A stretch of 64,000 nucleotides of DNA. Source: Vermamoeba vermiformis. Lineage: Eukaryota; Tubulinea; Echinamoebida. Positions 45,751-57,496 of the stretch are shown here, in pieces. The DNA lies in assembly GCA_045837725.1 (NCBI GenBank), contig JBEWZL010000077.1, positions 248,001-312,000 of the forward strand. The letters are read 5' to 3'. The notes under the pieces are model-generated. The model had not been told where the DNA came from. It saw only the letters and a list, made by a program, of their open reading frames with translations, and made no database searches. Made by a program: the position numbers and the translations under genes. Each line of letters opens with the position of its first letter. Within the stretch, counting starts at the first letter, position 1.

Positions 45751-47958
45751 ATGCCAATAATGATGATAATCGATTATCTTTTGGAAATAGGTCTCTTTCT
45801 TTTGGACTTTTTGAACTTAATTAACAATCTGTTGCGGCGTAGAAAGACAAAATCCGAAGGTCAGGATCCCTAGACGAAGTGTTTAAACGAGAACCCAATT
45901 AACTGTTAATCTAACTCCAAAGGATCAACGCACTTGACAGGAAATTTTTTGCCTATTCACGATGAAATAGAAGTAGACTCATTCCATATTGAAGGAAAGA
46001 TTCCAACCGATTTAAACGGAACCTACATCCGCAACGGACCAAATCCACTCTACATACCTAAACACTACCATTGGGTACCCTTAATATACAATGCCAATCA
46101 TTCTTACTAACGAATATCTATCGTAGTTTGACGGCGACGGTATGATACACGCGATGACGTAAGACTCAATTGATGCGCGATGTGAAACTCGAATAGACTC
46201 TTACTGCCATATGTTATAGGATCCAGAACGGTCACGTCACCTATAAGAATCGATACATTCAAACGGCCAAGTTGTGCCGCGAAAAGAAGGACCAATTCTG
46301 CGTCAGTTTTCAGAGACCAATTAAACTCTTAGTAACCTTCCTTATATAGTATGAGCAATCTGTTGTTACTCGGGGCACTAAGACATGACCCCTATAGCGC
46401 ATACAAAGTGATTGCGGCGATGTTCAAGTGGGGCTTGCGGGTTCCAATGGACCAGTACAACAATGCAAACACTTCATTCGTCTATCACAACAACACTTTG
46501 TTAGTGCTGTCTGAAGTCGCCAAGCCTATAGAGGTTGGTACTATACATTAGGGTCCACGCTTCCTCAATCTCATTTGTTCCTTGTAGTTGAAATTTCCTT
46601 CTTTGGAAACCATCGGAATGTACGATTTCAACAAAAAGCTTCGCAGGAATATGACTGGTAAGGTATTGTTTGCGGTTGGTGATAAATTGACCCGCTATTT
46701 TAGCTCACCCGAAGATCGACCCCGCGACAGGGGAATTAATTTTCTTTGGCTATCCACCAACACCAGTTGACGGAAGAAAAGTGCATTATCACGTGGCAGA
46801 TAAGTGAGTTACAAGCCTTGAACTTGACAGAGATGTTAAACAGACTCAACTACAGAAATCTCAATATCACTCACTCGCTGCAAGTTCCTGTGTCGGGCAA
46901 TGAACTGATCCATGATTTCGCGATTACGGTGCGTAGCGTACTTTCCTGTTTGGTATCAAAGGAATTAACCAGGATCACGTATAGCCCAATTATACTCTCT
47001 TGCCGGATCTGCCACTCAGATTGGATCTGATCCAATGGATGCGTGGGCGAGGTGGCTATAAGTTTGACAAGAGAGGTCGCTCTCGCATAGGTACACTTTG
47101 AAAGACTAGTCTATTGTTGAAATTCTCTAATCGAGATCAGGAATATTTCCGCGCTATGCCAAATCAAGCAATGAAGTTGTGTGGTTTGAGACGCCTCTCT
47201 GCTTTTTTTTCCACGTCATCAATGCTTGGGAAGAAGAAGATCAAGTCGTACTCATTGCATTGAGGTATTTAGTCCGATGAAACCGCATGTTGTAGTAATT
47301 GTTTTGTAGGCAAAAACAGACGCTTGCTTTCGGTCTCGTTCCAGATGACCCCACCGTGCGCGGTACGTCACTTTACTAAGGTCAGCGAAATGTAATGCGA
47401 TCATTTGTAGAGCATGCCACGCTGTACGAATGGCGATTTGATATGACGAAAAGAATTATCGTGAGTGAGACACCTATCCAGAGCGGATTTTGCGTGGAAT
47501 TTCCGTCGGTGAACGAGAAGTACTGGACGAAGAAAAATAGATTTGCGTACCTCGGTCTGTTCGATGACAACAAAAACATTGACGGCAGAACCTACGGAGG
47601 TAAATTACTGCAGATATTCTCTTCGTAACTAAGAATGGTGCAATCATAGTGTTAAAAGTGGATCTGCAAAACAAGGTCAACAACCAACCTTACGTGTTGC
47701 CCAAAGGACATTTCTGCGGCGAGTTTTTGTTTGTCGCCAGTGACAACTCGCAAGAGGAAGATGATGGTTATTTAAGTAAGTGAATTATACTGTTTTTAAT
47801 TATTCAGATCTAATCGATTTTCAGTGGCGTTCGCTCACGATGAAGGAGAGAACATATCGTATTTCTTAATCCTTGATGCACAGTCAATGAGATTTCAAGC
47901 CCGGATCGACATTCCTAGACGAGTGCCTTACGGCTTTCACGCAAAGTGGATCAAATAA
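45751..47958 (+). CDS. Carotenoid cleavage oxygenase (RPE65/BCO/CCD family) with N-terminal anchor
   Basis: This non-haem iron enzyme splits a carotenoid double bond to make retinal or another apocarotenoid. About 14 exons, from 45751-45859 to 47825-47958, give roughly 505 residues. The start [20 protein letters not shown] looks like a membrane anchor followed by RRRK. Family blocks are [83 protein letters not shown] and [11 protein letters not shown]. The four iron-binding His are there (TAHP, IHDF, FFFH, YGFH). Around 46271-46349 the frame can only be kept with a weak donor, so that junction is uncertain. Whether it cuts centrally or eccentrically is unknown. Confidence 0.88.
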
Positions 47959-48069
47959 TTAATTTATAGTACGATAAACTGTTTTCATATCATGCGGATT
48001 CGAAAGCCTGTGCTGTGCTTTTCTTTAGCTAGGTCTCGGTACGGACCATTCATCTTGTGCACAGATTAC

Positions 48070-48102
48070 GTTAGCAGTAAAGGCTTAAAATAGATTTATA
48101 AA
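48070..48102 (+). repeat. Right copy of 33-bp direct repeat flanking the carotenoid cluster
   Basis: Direct copy of 39123-39155, 30 of 33 bases identical, 112 bp after the oxygenase stop codon and 44 bp before the stop codon of the convergent syntaxin gene. Confidence 0.85.
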
Positions 48103-48145
48103 CAACGGGTATGAACAGTTCAATAAATAAAAGAATCAACGACAA

Positions 48146-49574
48146 TTAGTGTTTGTTGTAGGCAGACCACTCAATCGCGTTGTTGAGGATGGAGAAATCG
48201 CCAAACACGACTGCAGATCCGCTTGCCGAGGGAGCAGCAGGGGTGGTGGAGTTGCCCTTATGACCTCCCGGGCCCACAGTGAAGTAGAGAATGATCGTGA
48301 GCACTGCACCCAGCAAGGCCACGCACAGCACGATAATAGCAATCATGCACTGTGAGAGTATTAGTAGTGCAGTAGTGTCACATCCAAGGACGTACCTTTC
48401 TGCCACGTTTCGCCAGCTTGTTCGCCTTTTTGAGCTGTCCAGTAGCCTCTTTCATATAGCCAGTAGCATTCTCGATGTTGACTTCAATCGAAGTGATCAT
48501 CTCGCTCTGTTCGGCCACGAGTACGGCCATGTCAATGAACAGCTGTTGCAATTGATTCAAACTCTGCTCGATCTTCATGATTTCTTGGTGACGATCCTAG
48601 AGAGACCGATGTGTTAATAGTGAGCTTGTTAACGCATGTTCTATATACGTACACGAATGTATGACAAGGCAGTCTCGGCAGCCTTTTGTTTGTCCACCGT
48701 CTTGTCAGCGAAGATGCGGTCAGCATTGCCACTCTCAATGGTGTCGTTGATCTCATCTTCGGTGGCATCAGGACGCACTGTATAATTGAGGTTTGAGTGC
48801 CAAGCTGATAATACTGTGTAGTTAAAACAGTCACGTACCGACCAAGATCTGACGTCTGACATTGTCTTGGTACTGTTGTTTGTACTTGGCCTGCACTCCT
48901 TGATAGTGCTGCATAATTTCCACGAATTGTTGCACCAGACTCGCGTGCGTGTTCTTCTTAATCCGCTCTTCTGCAGCCTGGGCTTGCATCTGCTTCACCG
49001 AGGCTGTGTATGCATGTAATTAACATTTGTATCGCATATGTATACGCTATTCAAATACCTGTAGTGTCTGTCTTCACCATTGCCTCCAGTTTTTCCTTAA
49101 CTTCGTTCGCGATCTTGTTAGTGTCATCGACGATCTGGTCTGCTTCATTTCCAAGCTCTGTAAAGGTAATAAACTCATTAAAAAAAGATCATAAACAGTG
49201 GCTCAGAATTTCAATGAAAGCAATTAAATTCCCGATCTGTTCGGACAAACCGCAGTGTTAATAAATACAATTTGAAGCACTCACTCTTCTTGTCCTTAGG
49301 GTTAATTTTCTGTAATTGTTCCGTATATTTTTCTTCCAATAATTCGATGTTATTCTGAATCTTTTTCATTGAGATGCGGACGTCATTGACACCAGAAAAG
49401 AAGTCAGACATAAATTCATTGCCATCAGCTGCCATCTCTTCATCTTGACTATGGTCATCACTACCTAAGTGAGGATTGGTCTAAATATTATTAATAAGCG
49501 GATCAGGACCACGTTAAATAGTTGCAATAATTTACCTCGGCAAACTTATTTAAATCTCGTAATCTATCTAACAT
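48146..49574 (-). CDS. Qa-SNARE of the syntaxin 1/Sso type
   Basis: Syntaxins on the plasma membrane pair with SNAP-25-like and VAMP SNAREs to fuse secretory vesicles. Seven exons (49536-49574, 49285-49480, 49059-49157, 48839-49003, 48653-48777, 48396-48596, 48146-48349) encode 342 residues. The Habc helices start near residue 35, and VRPDATEDEIN precedes the SNARE motif RHQEIMKIEQSLNQLQQLF, followed by IDMAVLVAEQSEMITSIE. The Q of QSEMI follows the usual layer spacing. One membrane span comes next (MIAIIVLCVALLGAVLTIIL), then about 45 residues outside or in the lumen, a long tail for a syntaxin. It is divergent from COMMD4 with 173 bp between starts. Confidence 0.92.
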
Positions 49575-49747
49575 GATGATGGTGACAATAATAAATAGTG
49601 TGATATATAATACAAGTGTGTATGTTCTATTGACAAGCGTAACGGACACTGGTTTGTTGCGCGAATTTCTGAACGGGCTGTTTTTTTCACGACAAACCGC
49701 GAACACTACACTGCAACATTATATTACATTTATAGTAATTATTAGCG

Positions 49748-50713
49748 ATGAGATTCAAATTCTGCGGTGATTTAGATGCTCCTGACTGGCTGCTCAAAGA
49801 AATATCAACTCTTTCAAAGATTGTAAGTCAGATGCTTTGGAGAATCGCCGACACAAATTTAAAAATTAGCACAATTTGCTTGGATGACAATTATTATGAA
49901 ATTTAATGCCGAGCTGTAGTTACAAATTAAAAGTCAGATCTGACTTTTCAATAGAAATTGACTAACCCGTTATTTGTTGCAGTCTGGTATTAAAATCCGC
50001 TTATTATGTAACGAAATTATCAAGCACTTACAAGGAAGTGAGATCGAGGTACGTAGCATTTTAATTGAATAATATCTTTAATACGGATCCCATCCAGTAC
50101 GAAAACATCTATAAACACACAGCGGGCGCTAATTTAGGTACGTAACAAATCATGCAAATACCATGTAGCTCAATCTCGCTTCAGAGGACTCGGATGTGAA
50201 GGCAGTGGTAGCATCGCTCAATTTTATCATCTTCAACTCAGCCAAGTACAATGTGAACGGCGACACAGTGGCCAAAGAGTTGCAGCAGTTAGGTCTGCCC
50301 AAAGAGCACTCTGAAGCGGTCTCGAAAGTCTATCTCAGCAAGAAGGACGTGCTCCGCGATGTGTTGCGCGGTCAAACGCTCAAGTGTAAGTCACGTGATT
50401 CGCGTGTCAGTACCCTCTGACCACACTATCTGACCACTCGTTTAGTGGGTCAGCTCGTCACATTAGAATGGCGCGTGGACTATTTGATCAGCTCGAGTTC
50501 ACTCTCAGATCTCAATGTCCCCACCGTGCAGTTGCAAGTCACCACCGCGCAAGATAAGGCACGTGATCAACTCGCCTTTGAAGTCAGTGCGGACAAGTTG
50601 CGTGTGCTGCTGAGTGGTAAGTGTTGTGTGGTTGCTGAGGGATTCAATTTGACACGTGTCATACAGAGCTGCAGACGGCCAAAGCGATGATGGACAAGCT
50701 CGAAGGCGTGTAA
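49748..50713 (+). CDS. COMMD4: COMMD4, commander complex subunit
   Basis: COMMD4 is part of the ten-member COMMD ring of the commander complex, which recycles endosomal membrane proteins together with a VPS29-containing unit. Six exons (49748-49822, 49983-50048, 50098-50137, 50185-50385, 50446-50616, 50667-50713) give 199 residues, the same as human. It starts [20 protein letters not shown] (human [20 protein letters not shown]) and has [29 protein letters not shown] and [19 protein letters not shown], the C-terminal COMM domain. The stop is 57 bp from that of SMPD4. Confidence 0.96.
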
Positions 50714-50770
50714 TGACATTAGTGAGGACACTGGCCAATGTAAATATCGATTGCAAGAGGTGTGTTTTTA

Positions 50771-53467
50771 TTAGAATATCAGCCACAGCAACAGCAGCAC
50801 AAAGCTCACGCCGCACGAGAGCAGCAACAGATTGCCGTACTGGGCCAGGGGTCGCAAGTCGTAACTGAGCCCTGTGCGTTCATTCAGCCACCGTGCTGCC
50901 ATCACTGCTGGCCGCCACTCGTCAGTGCGGATGGGTTGTTCTTTGCCTAAAAAGGGCACGTCCTTGTTCGTGCAGCGACGCAGCCCTCGACGAATCTGCT
51001 GTCATTAGTACCGTGCACATGAGGTGCGTGAGTGTGGGACGTACTTGATCGCGACCGAGTTCGCTGAGGTGCATGGGATCATTGGGGTCAGTGTCGGGTT
51101 TGAACAGCGCACTCGACAGCGTGGAGACTGCACTGTTCGTGGCGTTGTCGTGTGTGCCGCGTGCAGGTGAAGTGGGCATGCGAATGCTCTGCTCGTTGAT
51201 GTCGAAGATGGCGCACACCACTTGCACCACACTGCGCAACACTTCAGCCTTGTCGATGGAGGTGCCTTTGGGTGTTTGTGGTGACTAGTGAATGAATTAA
51301 ATGAGGGTATGGAGATATGATTATGGAGGGTAGTGTTAGTGATATAGTGGAGATATCATTCCGTGATAGTAAGGACTGACCAATAGCTTGCGATCAGTCC
51401 CTGTTCGTAGGAATTTGATGGCTGACATCAACAACCTATTCGGCGCATACGTACATTGAACAGCGAGAATGGACGCGTGTCCAGCTTGTTCTCGGTCACT
51501 TCCACCGTCACGGGTGTTTTGCTCGTCCGCAGCTTGTCTTGCGCTAACTTGAGCGTGCCGACGAGTTGTTCGGCAATGTCAGTGTTGGACTGGTGGTGCA
51601 GCGGTGTGTATTGATAGTAAATGTTGTCTTCGAGGCCCAGACACTGTGAGCGGAGTGGTGCGGATTCTGGCGCGTGTTAGGCGAGTGACAGGTGTCAAAT
51701 CAAGACTTACGATCAAATGTCGAGCGGTAGCTGGGCTGTTGAGGGGTGTGCAAGAGTTCTTGTTCAATATCGAGCAACATCTTTTTGAGTTCTGGCTCCG
51801 AGAACACTTCAAGCACCTGTCACACTGTTAGACATTTGACACCTGTCACATGATCGTGGACTTACATTCACGAATGAGTCGAGTTCCGCGGTTGAAATGG
51901 TGCGGAAATCAAAGTCGAGTGCCATGCTCAATATTTTCATGAAAATCGGCACGTAGAATAAAAAGTTATATATTACATAGGGTCGCTTGATTTGTGTCGT
52001 GAAAATTGTTTGCCTGTCACATGTCAGTTAGTAGTCGAAAAGTTTCACTGAACGGCGCCACGTGCTTACCTGCGCTGCGAGTGCATTTCGTTGATGGGAC
52101 TCTGTGCGGCATTGCGGGGGAATTTGCGCCAAGGAGCAATGTATGCCAGCCAGATGTCAATCACCTGTCACCGTGTCAATGCGTGTCATTCAAGGTGTCA
52201 AAGAGCGTACCTTGAGCAGCATGCGATGCGTGTCGTACTTCCAGTGCGAGGTGAAGAACGACTGTTTCACAAAGGCGTAGAGTGGCTTGGCGAGTGTCTC
52301 TTGCACGAGGCGCAGCAAGGGTCGCGAGTGCCGCACGGTCTGATCGAAGCTCTCGCTGTAGATGAGCGACTGATCGAACATGCCGAGCAGGGACTGCAGG
52401 TGTGTGTGCAGCAGCACGAGGGCATCGACTTGCAGGTACGAGGGCAAGATGAATTCTTTGGTGCTCGGATTGTTCTGATTCAGCCAGAACTCGGTGCAAA
52501 TCTGCAAATATGTCTTGGAGATCGGATCCACTTCACTGAACAGCAAGACGGTTAGATCACGTGACAACTGTGCCTAAAAATAGACTGACCTCTTGGTGAA
52601 AGGCTTGGGAAAGAAAGTGGTCGTGTACTGATCGAGCAGCTCTAAATATAGTGTCTTGACGAGCTCGTCACGTGACGGGGGTGTGGCCTGGTTCTTGGTC
52701 AAAATATTTTCAGTCCAGCCTGTGATCTCGCCAAACACTGTCTGCTTCGAATTCTTTTTGCTGCTCTGCGGACTGGTCAGTGACACGTGTCATTCACTGA
52801 ATTGTACTCACGTGATCGGGGCGCACAGTGGTGGCAAAGTGAATGAAGTAAAACAAATAGAACTCGAAGATGTCTGCAAATGAGAGTTAAGGATGACAAC
52901 ACAAATGATTGCCAAATAAGGGCAAGTAATGATAGCCAAATAAGGATACTGAGCATCACTTTGGTGTAGGTCTCGTCCATGCGATTGAGATACAGCGCGG
53001 GCAGTGTGTTGTACTTGCCACCCAAGATCAGACCTCGCGTGGAGTGCTGTGACAGGTGTCAGCGAATCAGGTTCAGTGAATGCAGTGTTCAGTGAACAGA
53101 GTACTCACGGGCAGTTTGCTGAGCGGGAATTCAAATCTGAACTTGTGATCGTTGCTGAGACTGATCAGCACGCGGAAGAAGATCCCCTTGGCACTCAACA
53201 ACTGCTTCACTGCCTCGGCCTTGCTCTTGCTCTTGGTCTTCAACCAGGGCCTGTGCGCGCATCAGTCAGCAGCTATATTTAGCGCGAGCACGTGACGTAC
53301 CGCTTGCCGTGCGACTGAATGAAGCAGTTCTCGAGCAGGGTCGGGAATTGCGCCAACAACTCTTTGGGGTCCTCGCGCCGTTCATATATGTCTTTGAAGT
53401 AGCCGTTCAGCTGTTCGAGCGACTTGTCGGAGGCTTTTTGCGAGAGAATGGTGCGTAGTCGCGACAT
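50771..53467 (-). CDS. SMPD4: Sphingomyelin phosphodiesterase 4-like protein (neutral sphingomyelinase 3)
   Basis: SMPD4 is a tail-anchored protein of the ER and nuclear envelope assigned to sphingomyelin hydrolysis. Twelve exons from 53301-53467 to 50771-50995 encode 664 residues. It begins MSRLRTILSQKASDKSLEQL. Matches to the family include LLSAKGIFFRVLISLSNDHKF then RFEFPLSKLP, DIWLAYIAPWRKFPRN (human WLAYIQPWRYAP), LGRDQIRRGLRR (human LGRYQIINGLRR) and a C-terminal hydrophobic segment LLLLSCGVSFVLLLLWLIF after LSYDLRPL. One intron (51285-51454) is unusually long at 170 bp. The ends of several introns carry TGACACGTGTCA-like palindromes. Confidence 0.82.
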
Positions 53468-53851
53468 TGGGACTGATCTGTGTTAGTAGTGCTGCTAAAA
53501 TATATTTGCCGGGTATAATGAATTATAAATATAGTGCGGTGAATTAAATTAGTCATAATTGATTTTTAATTATTTTTGAGTCTTTTTTTGTATTCGTACC
53601 TGGGCTGGATCTGCTGTGCAATGGATAGTAATTCAAATAATGGTCGCTAATTCGCTTTTTGATCACACAATAATAAACCACAATAGTATGGCAGTGAGTT
53701 GCTTGTGGTGTTGCTCAACGGGACTGAACGGATTTGAAATTGCGCGGGATTATCATTTACCACGTCCAATCGACGAGCACAACACAAATACACTCGCATA
53801 TCATCGCGCATTAATACAATAATTGCACCATCTGTTTGTGCTCGTTGACAA
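53468..53851. promoter_or_regulatory. Divergent gap between SMPD4 and HEATR6
   Basis: 384 bp between outward-facing starts. It is AT-rich with no supported exon. Confidence 0.35.
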
Positions 53852-56800
53852 ATGGAGGCTCGCGAACCCCCCAAGCAGGAGTTCAAATCTAGCCAGATCG
53901 AGTCGTGGCGCAATATTGTGGCTAATTTAAAAGAGAACAATAGTGGACATCATAGTAGCGAGGTAATGCACGCAATAGGGGGTTATTTGAAATTAAAAAA
54001 TAATTATCACAAATATTATTCACGCTTCAGTTTAATTCAAATTAATTCAGCCATTAATTCCTGTAATTAGCGAGGACGAGCAGATCCGAACAACAATTAT
54101 TACGCCAAGCCCTATTCAAACACACGTGGTCGCGGACACAAGACAGCACATCAAGGCCCTGATCGATCACGTGGTCAGAACAAGTCACGTACTGACAAAT
54201 CACGTGGCCGAGGTCGTGGTGCGCATGCTCGTCACGTGACTCCTCAGCACAACACGTCAGTCAGTGACACCAACACTGTATGTATTGCCTTATTTGGATT
54301 AGTGTCGTTAACGCCCCTGTCATTCAGACACCTGTCATTTCAGTTGACACTTTGCACGTGACATTGGATCAGCTGAGTGCGCTCAACTTTCCAAATTTAG
54401 AAGTCGACGCAGCCGATGCAGGTCACGTGATTGCAGGTCTGACACGCCAATTGACACGTGTCACAGTCGACTCTGCACTGTTGCTCAAGTGGTGTCACAC
54501 TACTGTCGCGATCATGCGCAAGCACGAGGTCTATTTTGAGAACAGTGATCTCGCCCTCGTGATTGACTGTCACGTGACGCATCTGCGCACGGCCCTGCAG
54601 ACCAATCACGTGCTCGTACCAGCACTCTTGCGCGCGCTCAGCTTTGTGCTCTATGAGAACAGTCCGCGCTATCTCACCAAGGTACTGATTGCCTTTTTTG
54701 GCAAGTGATTTAACTGTCCAATCACAGGTTTCCGAGCTGTTGGCACTGCTGATGCCCCTGGTAGATTTCGAGAAGCACGTGACTGATCGGGAAGTGCCGC
54801 GATTGGCTGCTTCGTGTCTGGGCTCGATTGCCACCAAATCTGGTCCGAAATCTGGCGAGATACAGCGCGAGATTATCAACACACTGTTGCGTGCGTTGAA
54901 TGTGGCACGGAATATCTTGTCACGTGACGCGAGTATGGCGCGGTCAGTGGCAGCAGTGTTGCACGCCCTGGCCCTGGCAGTGAGTGAGTGTCGGGTCCCG
55001 AATTTCAATCCCGCCGTGCCCCCGCCCCCGTCCCTGTTCGGCACTCTCGCGCGACTGACGGCCCTGGGCACTGTGGACAAGCCCGATCTCCCCGCACATC
55101 TCGCCACACTGCCCAGCACTGCCAGTGACAGCGAGCTCTCTGATTCTGACGCGGGAGATCGTTTCCAATTTTGGAAAGTACGACTGCACGCGCTGAATGT
55201 GCTGCAGGCCCTGGTGCGGACTGGCGGCGTGGCACACTTTGTGCAGTTCTGGCCGCAGTTGTTGCCAGCCAGTGTCACTTCGCCACCCCCGCACTTGTGT
55301 GCTATAATTAGCAGCGATCCCGTGCACAAGGTACGCGGTGCCGCGCTGCAACTGCTGCAAGTGATGGTGGACGGTGCGAGCAAGTACCTCGTGCTCGTCG
55401 ATGACACGCAGAGCAATGTCGCCAAGTCCTTCACTCCGCTCTCACGCACATTGGGCGCGGTTGTGCGTACTCTGCATCACGTGCTGCTGCAAGTGCTCGC
55501 CACTGAACTGCGCGCCAACACACTGCTGCAGCTGTTGAAGGTAAGTGTTTGACACCTGTCAACTTGTCAACTCACCTGTCGCGCAGTGTCTCAGTGTGGT
55601 GATTGACAACATGCCCTATGAACGCCTGTCAACGAGTGTCATTGCACAGCTCGTGCAGTCACTCGAGCACGTGATTTTCAAAGCACAAGAAGACGTCGCG
55701 ATTCGTGCCTCAGCTGTCACGTGCTTCACTCACGTGCTTAATACGAAATCTCCGCTGAGCGAAGTGCAGCGCGTGTTGACAGCCACTGACAGCACTGCAC
55801 AGCTCGCTGCTCGACTGTGCGCGTTGTTGGCGAGTGACAATCTGCCACCACACTTGACTGCTGAATTGTTCCGCGCCTTCGCTGCCATGTGCGGCCATTA
55901 TTATTCCGCTGTCAAGTAAGTCCCCCACTGTGCAATTAGATCAATCTCATGCTATTTTTAGACTTGTGTGGCCTGAGCTGCTGTCCCACACATTGACAGC
56001 TGTCAAAAGCAAGGAAATTTCAGTGAGAATTGCGGCAGTGACCCTGCTCGATGGCGTGGCGAAGAGTGTTGCCAAATCAGTACGTACCTCCACTTGACAT
56101 GTTGACACGTGTCACTGACAGGTCTGCAGAGCGATGCAAGTGAGTACTGGACAGCGATGATGACGAGTGCTGTCACCGATCTCTTTCACGACGAGATCAA
56201 TGCTGTCAGGGCCACGATTTGCAACTGTTTCTCGCAAGTGCCAGCACGTGTCTTCGACGCCCTGTCGCGCGACAAGCGCATCATGATGCAGACAGTCATG
56301 CTCGGTCTCGCACGTGATGAAGCACCACTCGTGCGTGCCACAGCCAGTCGCACACTGGGCGTGTACATCACATTCAAATCACTCAGCTCGGACGCGCTGT
56401 TCGTGGCAGATGTGGCCCTGGCTCTCACTGACGGCCTCAACGACAAGAACCTCAATGTGCGCATCAGAGCCAGTTGGGGCCTCGGCAATCTGTGTGACGC
56501 GCTGATTGGTGTCTCGGAGGACAGTGCTGAAGTGGCTGCGCTGGAGGACATTCCCACGGACATTCTCGTCAATGTAATCAAGTGTGCTGTGCGTGCCACA
56601 CGTGACAATGACAAAGTGCGAGCCAATGCCGTGCGAGCTCTCGGAAATTTCCTGCGCTTTGCCCCCGCAGAGCTGTTGCGCGAGTACACAGCGCTGGTGA
56701 GCAGTGTGTGCGAGACACTGATGCAACACACCACTGAGGGCTCGGTCAAAGTGCGTTGGAATGCCTGTTATGCCCTGGGCAATGCCTTCCACAACCAGGC

Positions 56801-57377
56801 CATGCACCACGTGACACTCAAGCTGACCTCCAAGCACGGCACTCCATTCAGTGAAGAGATTGCTGCATCACTCGCGCACGTGTTGTGCAGTGCCAGCAAC
56901 TTCAAAGTGCGCATCAATGCAGCCACAGCCCTGGCACAGTTGCAGTCACGTGACGCGTACGGCAAGCAGTTGACAGTAGTGTGGCGCGCAGTGATCGAGG
57001 CCATGGTGACGATCGATGCGAATCAAGACCCTGCCTCGTACCAGTACAAGAACACACTGCAAGATCAACTGCTCGCCACACTGCAGCACGTGATTGAAGT
57101 CACGACTGCTGATGACGTCACAGCCCTGGTAGATGTGTTCACTGAACGAGCTACAGCCCTGTTCGAAGCACTGCACTTCAACTACGAGATAAGCAAGGTG
57201 AGTACTATTCAGTATTGTTAAGTGTTACCTCGCTCACATTCGTCGCAGCACTCGCCGTTGAAGAGTGAACAAGAGCGCGCCAGATCGGTGCAGCGCAGTC
57301 ACCACCAGCTCTTGACACTACTGGCCCCGCTCAATATCGCTGCTGTGCGAGACGTGAAACCGCTAGCACCTTTGTAA
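53852..57377 (+). CDS. HEATR6: HEAT-repeat protein 6 homologue
   Basis: Eight exons (53852-53962, 54071-54277, 54328-54681, 54728-55540, 55587-55915, 55962-56079, 56130-57197, 57249-57377) encode 1042 residues, near the human size of about 1180. The C-terminal half is a run of HEAT repeats with the best family match: EINAVRATICNCFSQV, LVRATASRTLGVYITF, DKNLNVRIRASWGLGNLCDAL, VRANAVRALGNFLRF and VRWNACYALGNAFHN. The molecular role of HEATR6 is not well known. The N-terminus carries an Arg/Gly-rich segment (residues about 50-100, with DKSRGRGRG) that I do not know from animal HEATR6; much of it is encoded by CACGTG-containing triplets. Exon boundaries are in phase throughout. Confidence 0.88.
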
Positions 57378-57496
57378 ATAGACCTGTAAAGCTGTTAAAT
57401 AGTACCGACATGTCACATCACTCGCGCATCTATCGATTTTTGCTATTTACTAAGTACTGTACAAGATACGAGTGTGAACTGCCAATGTTTCACAGC

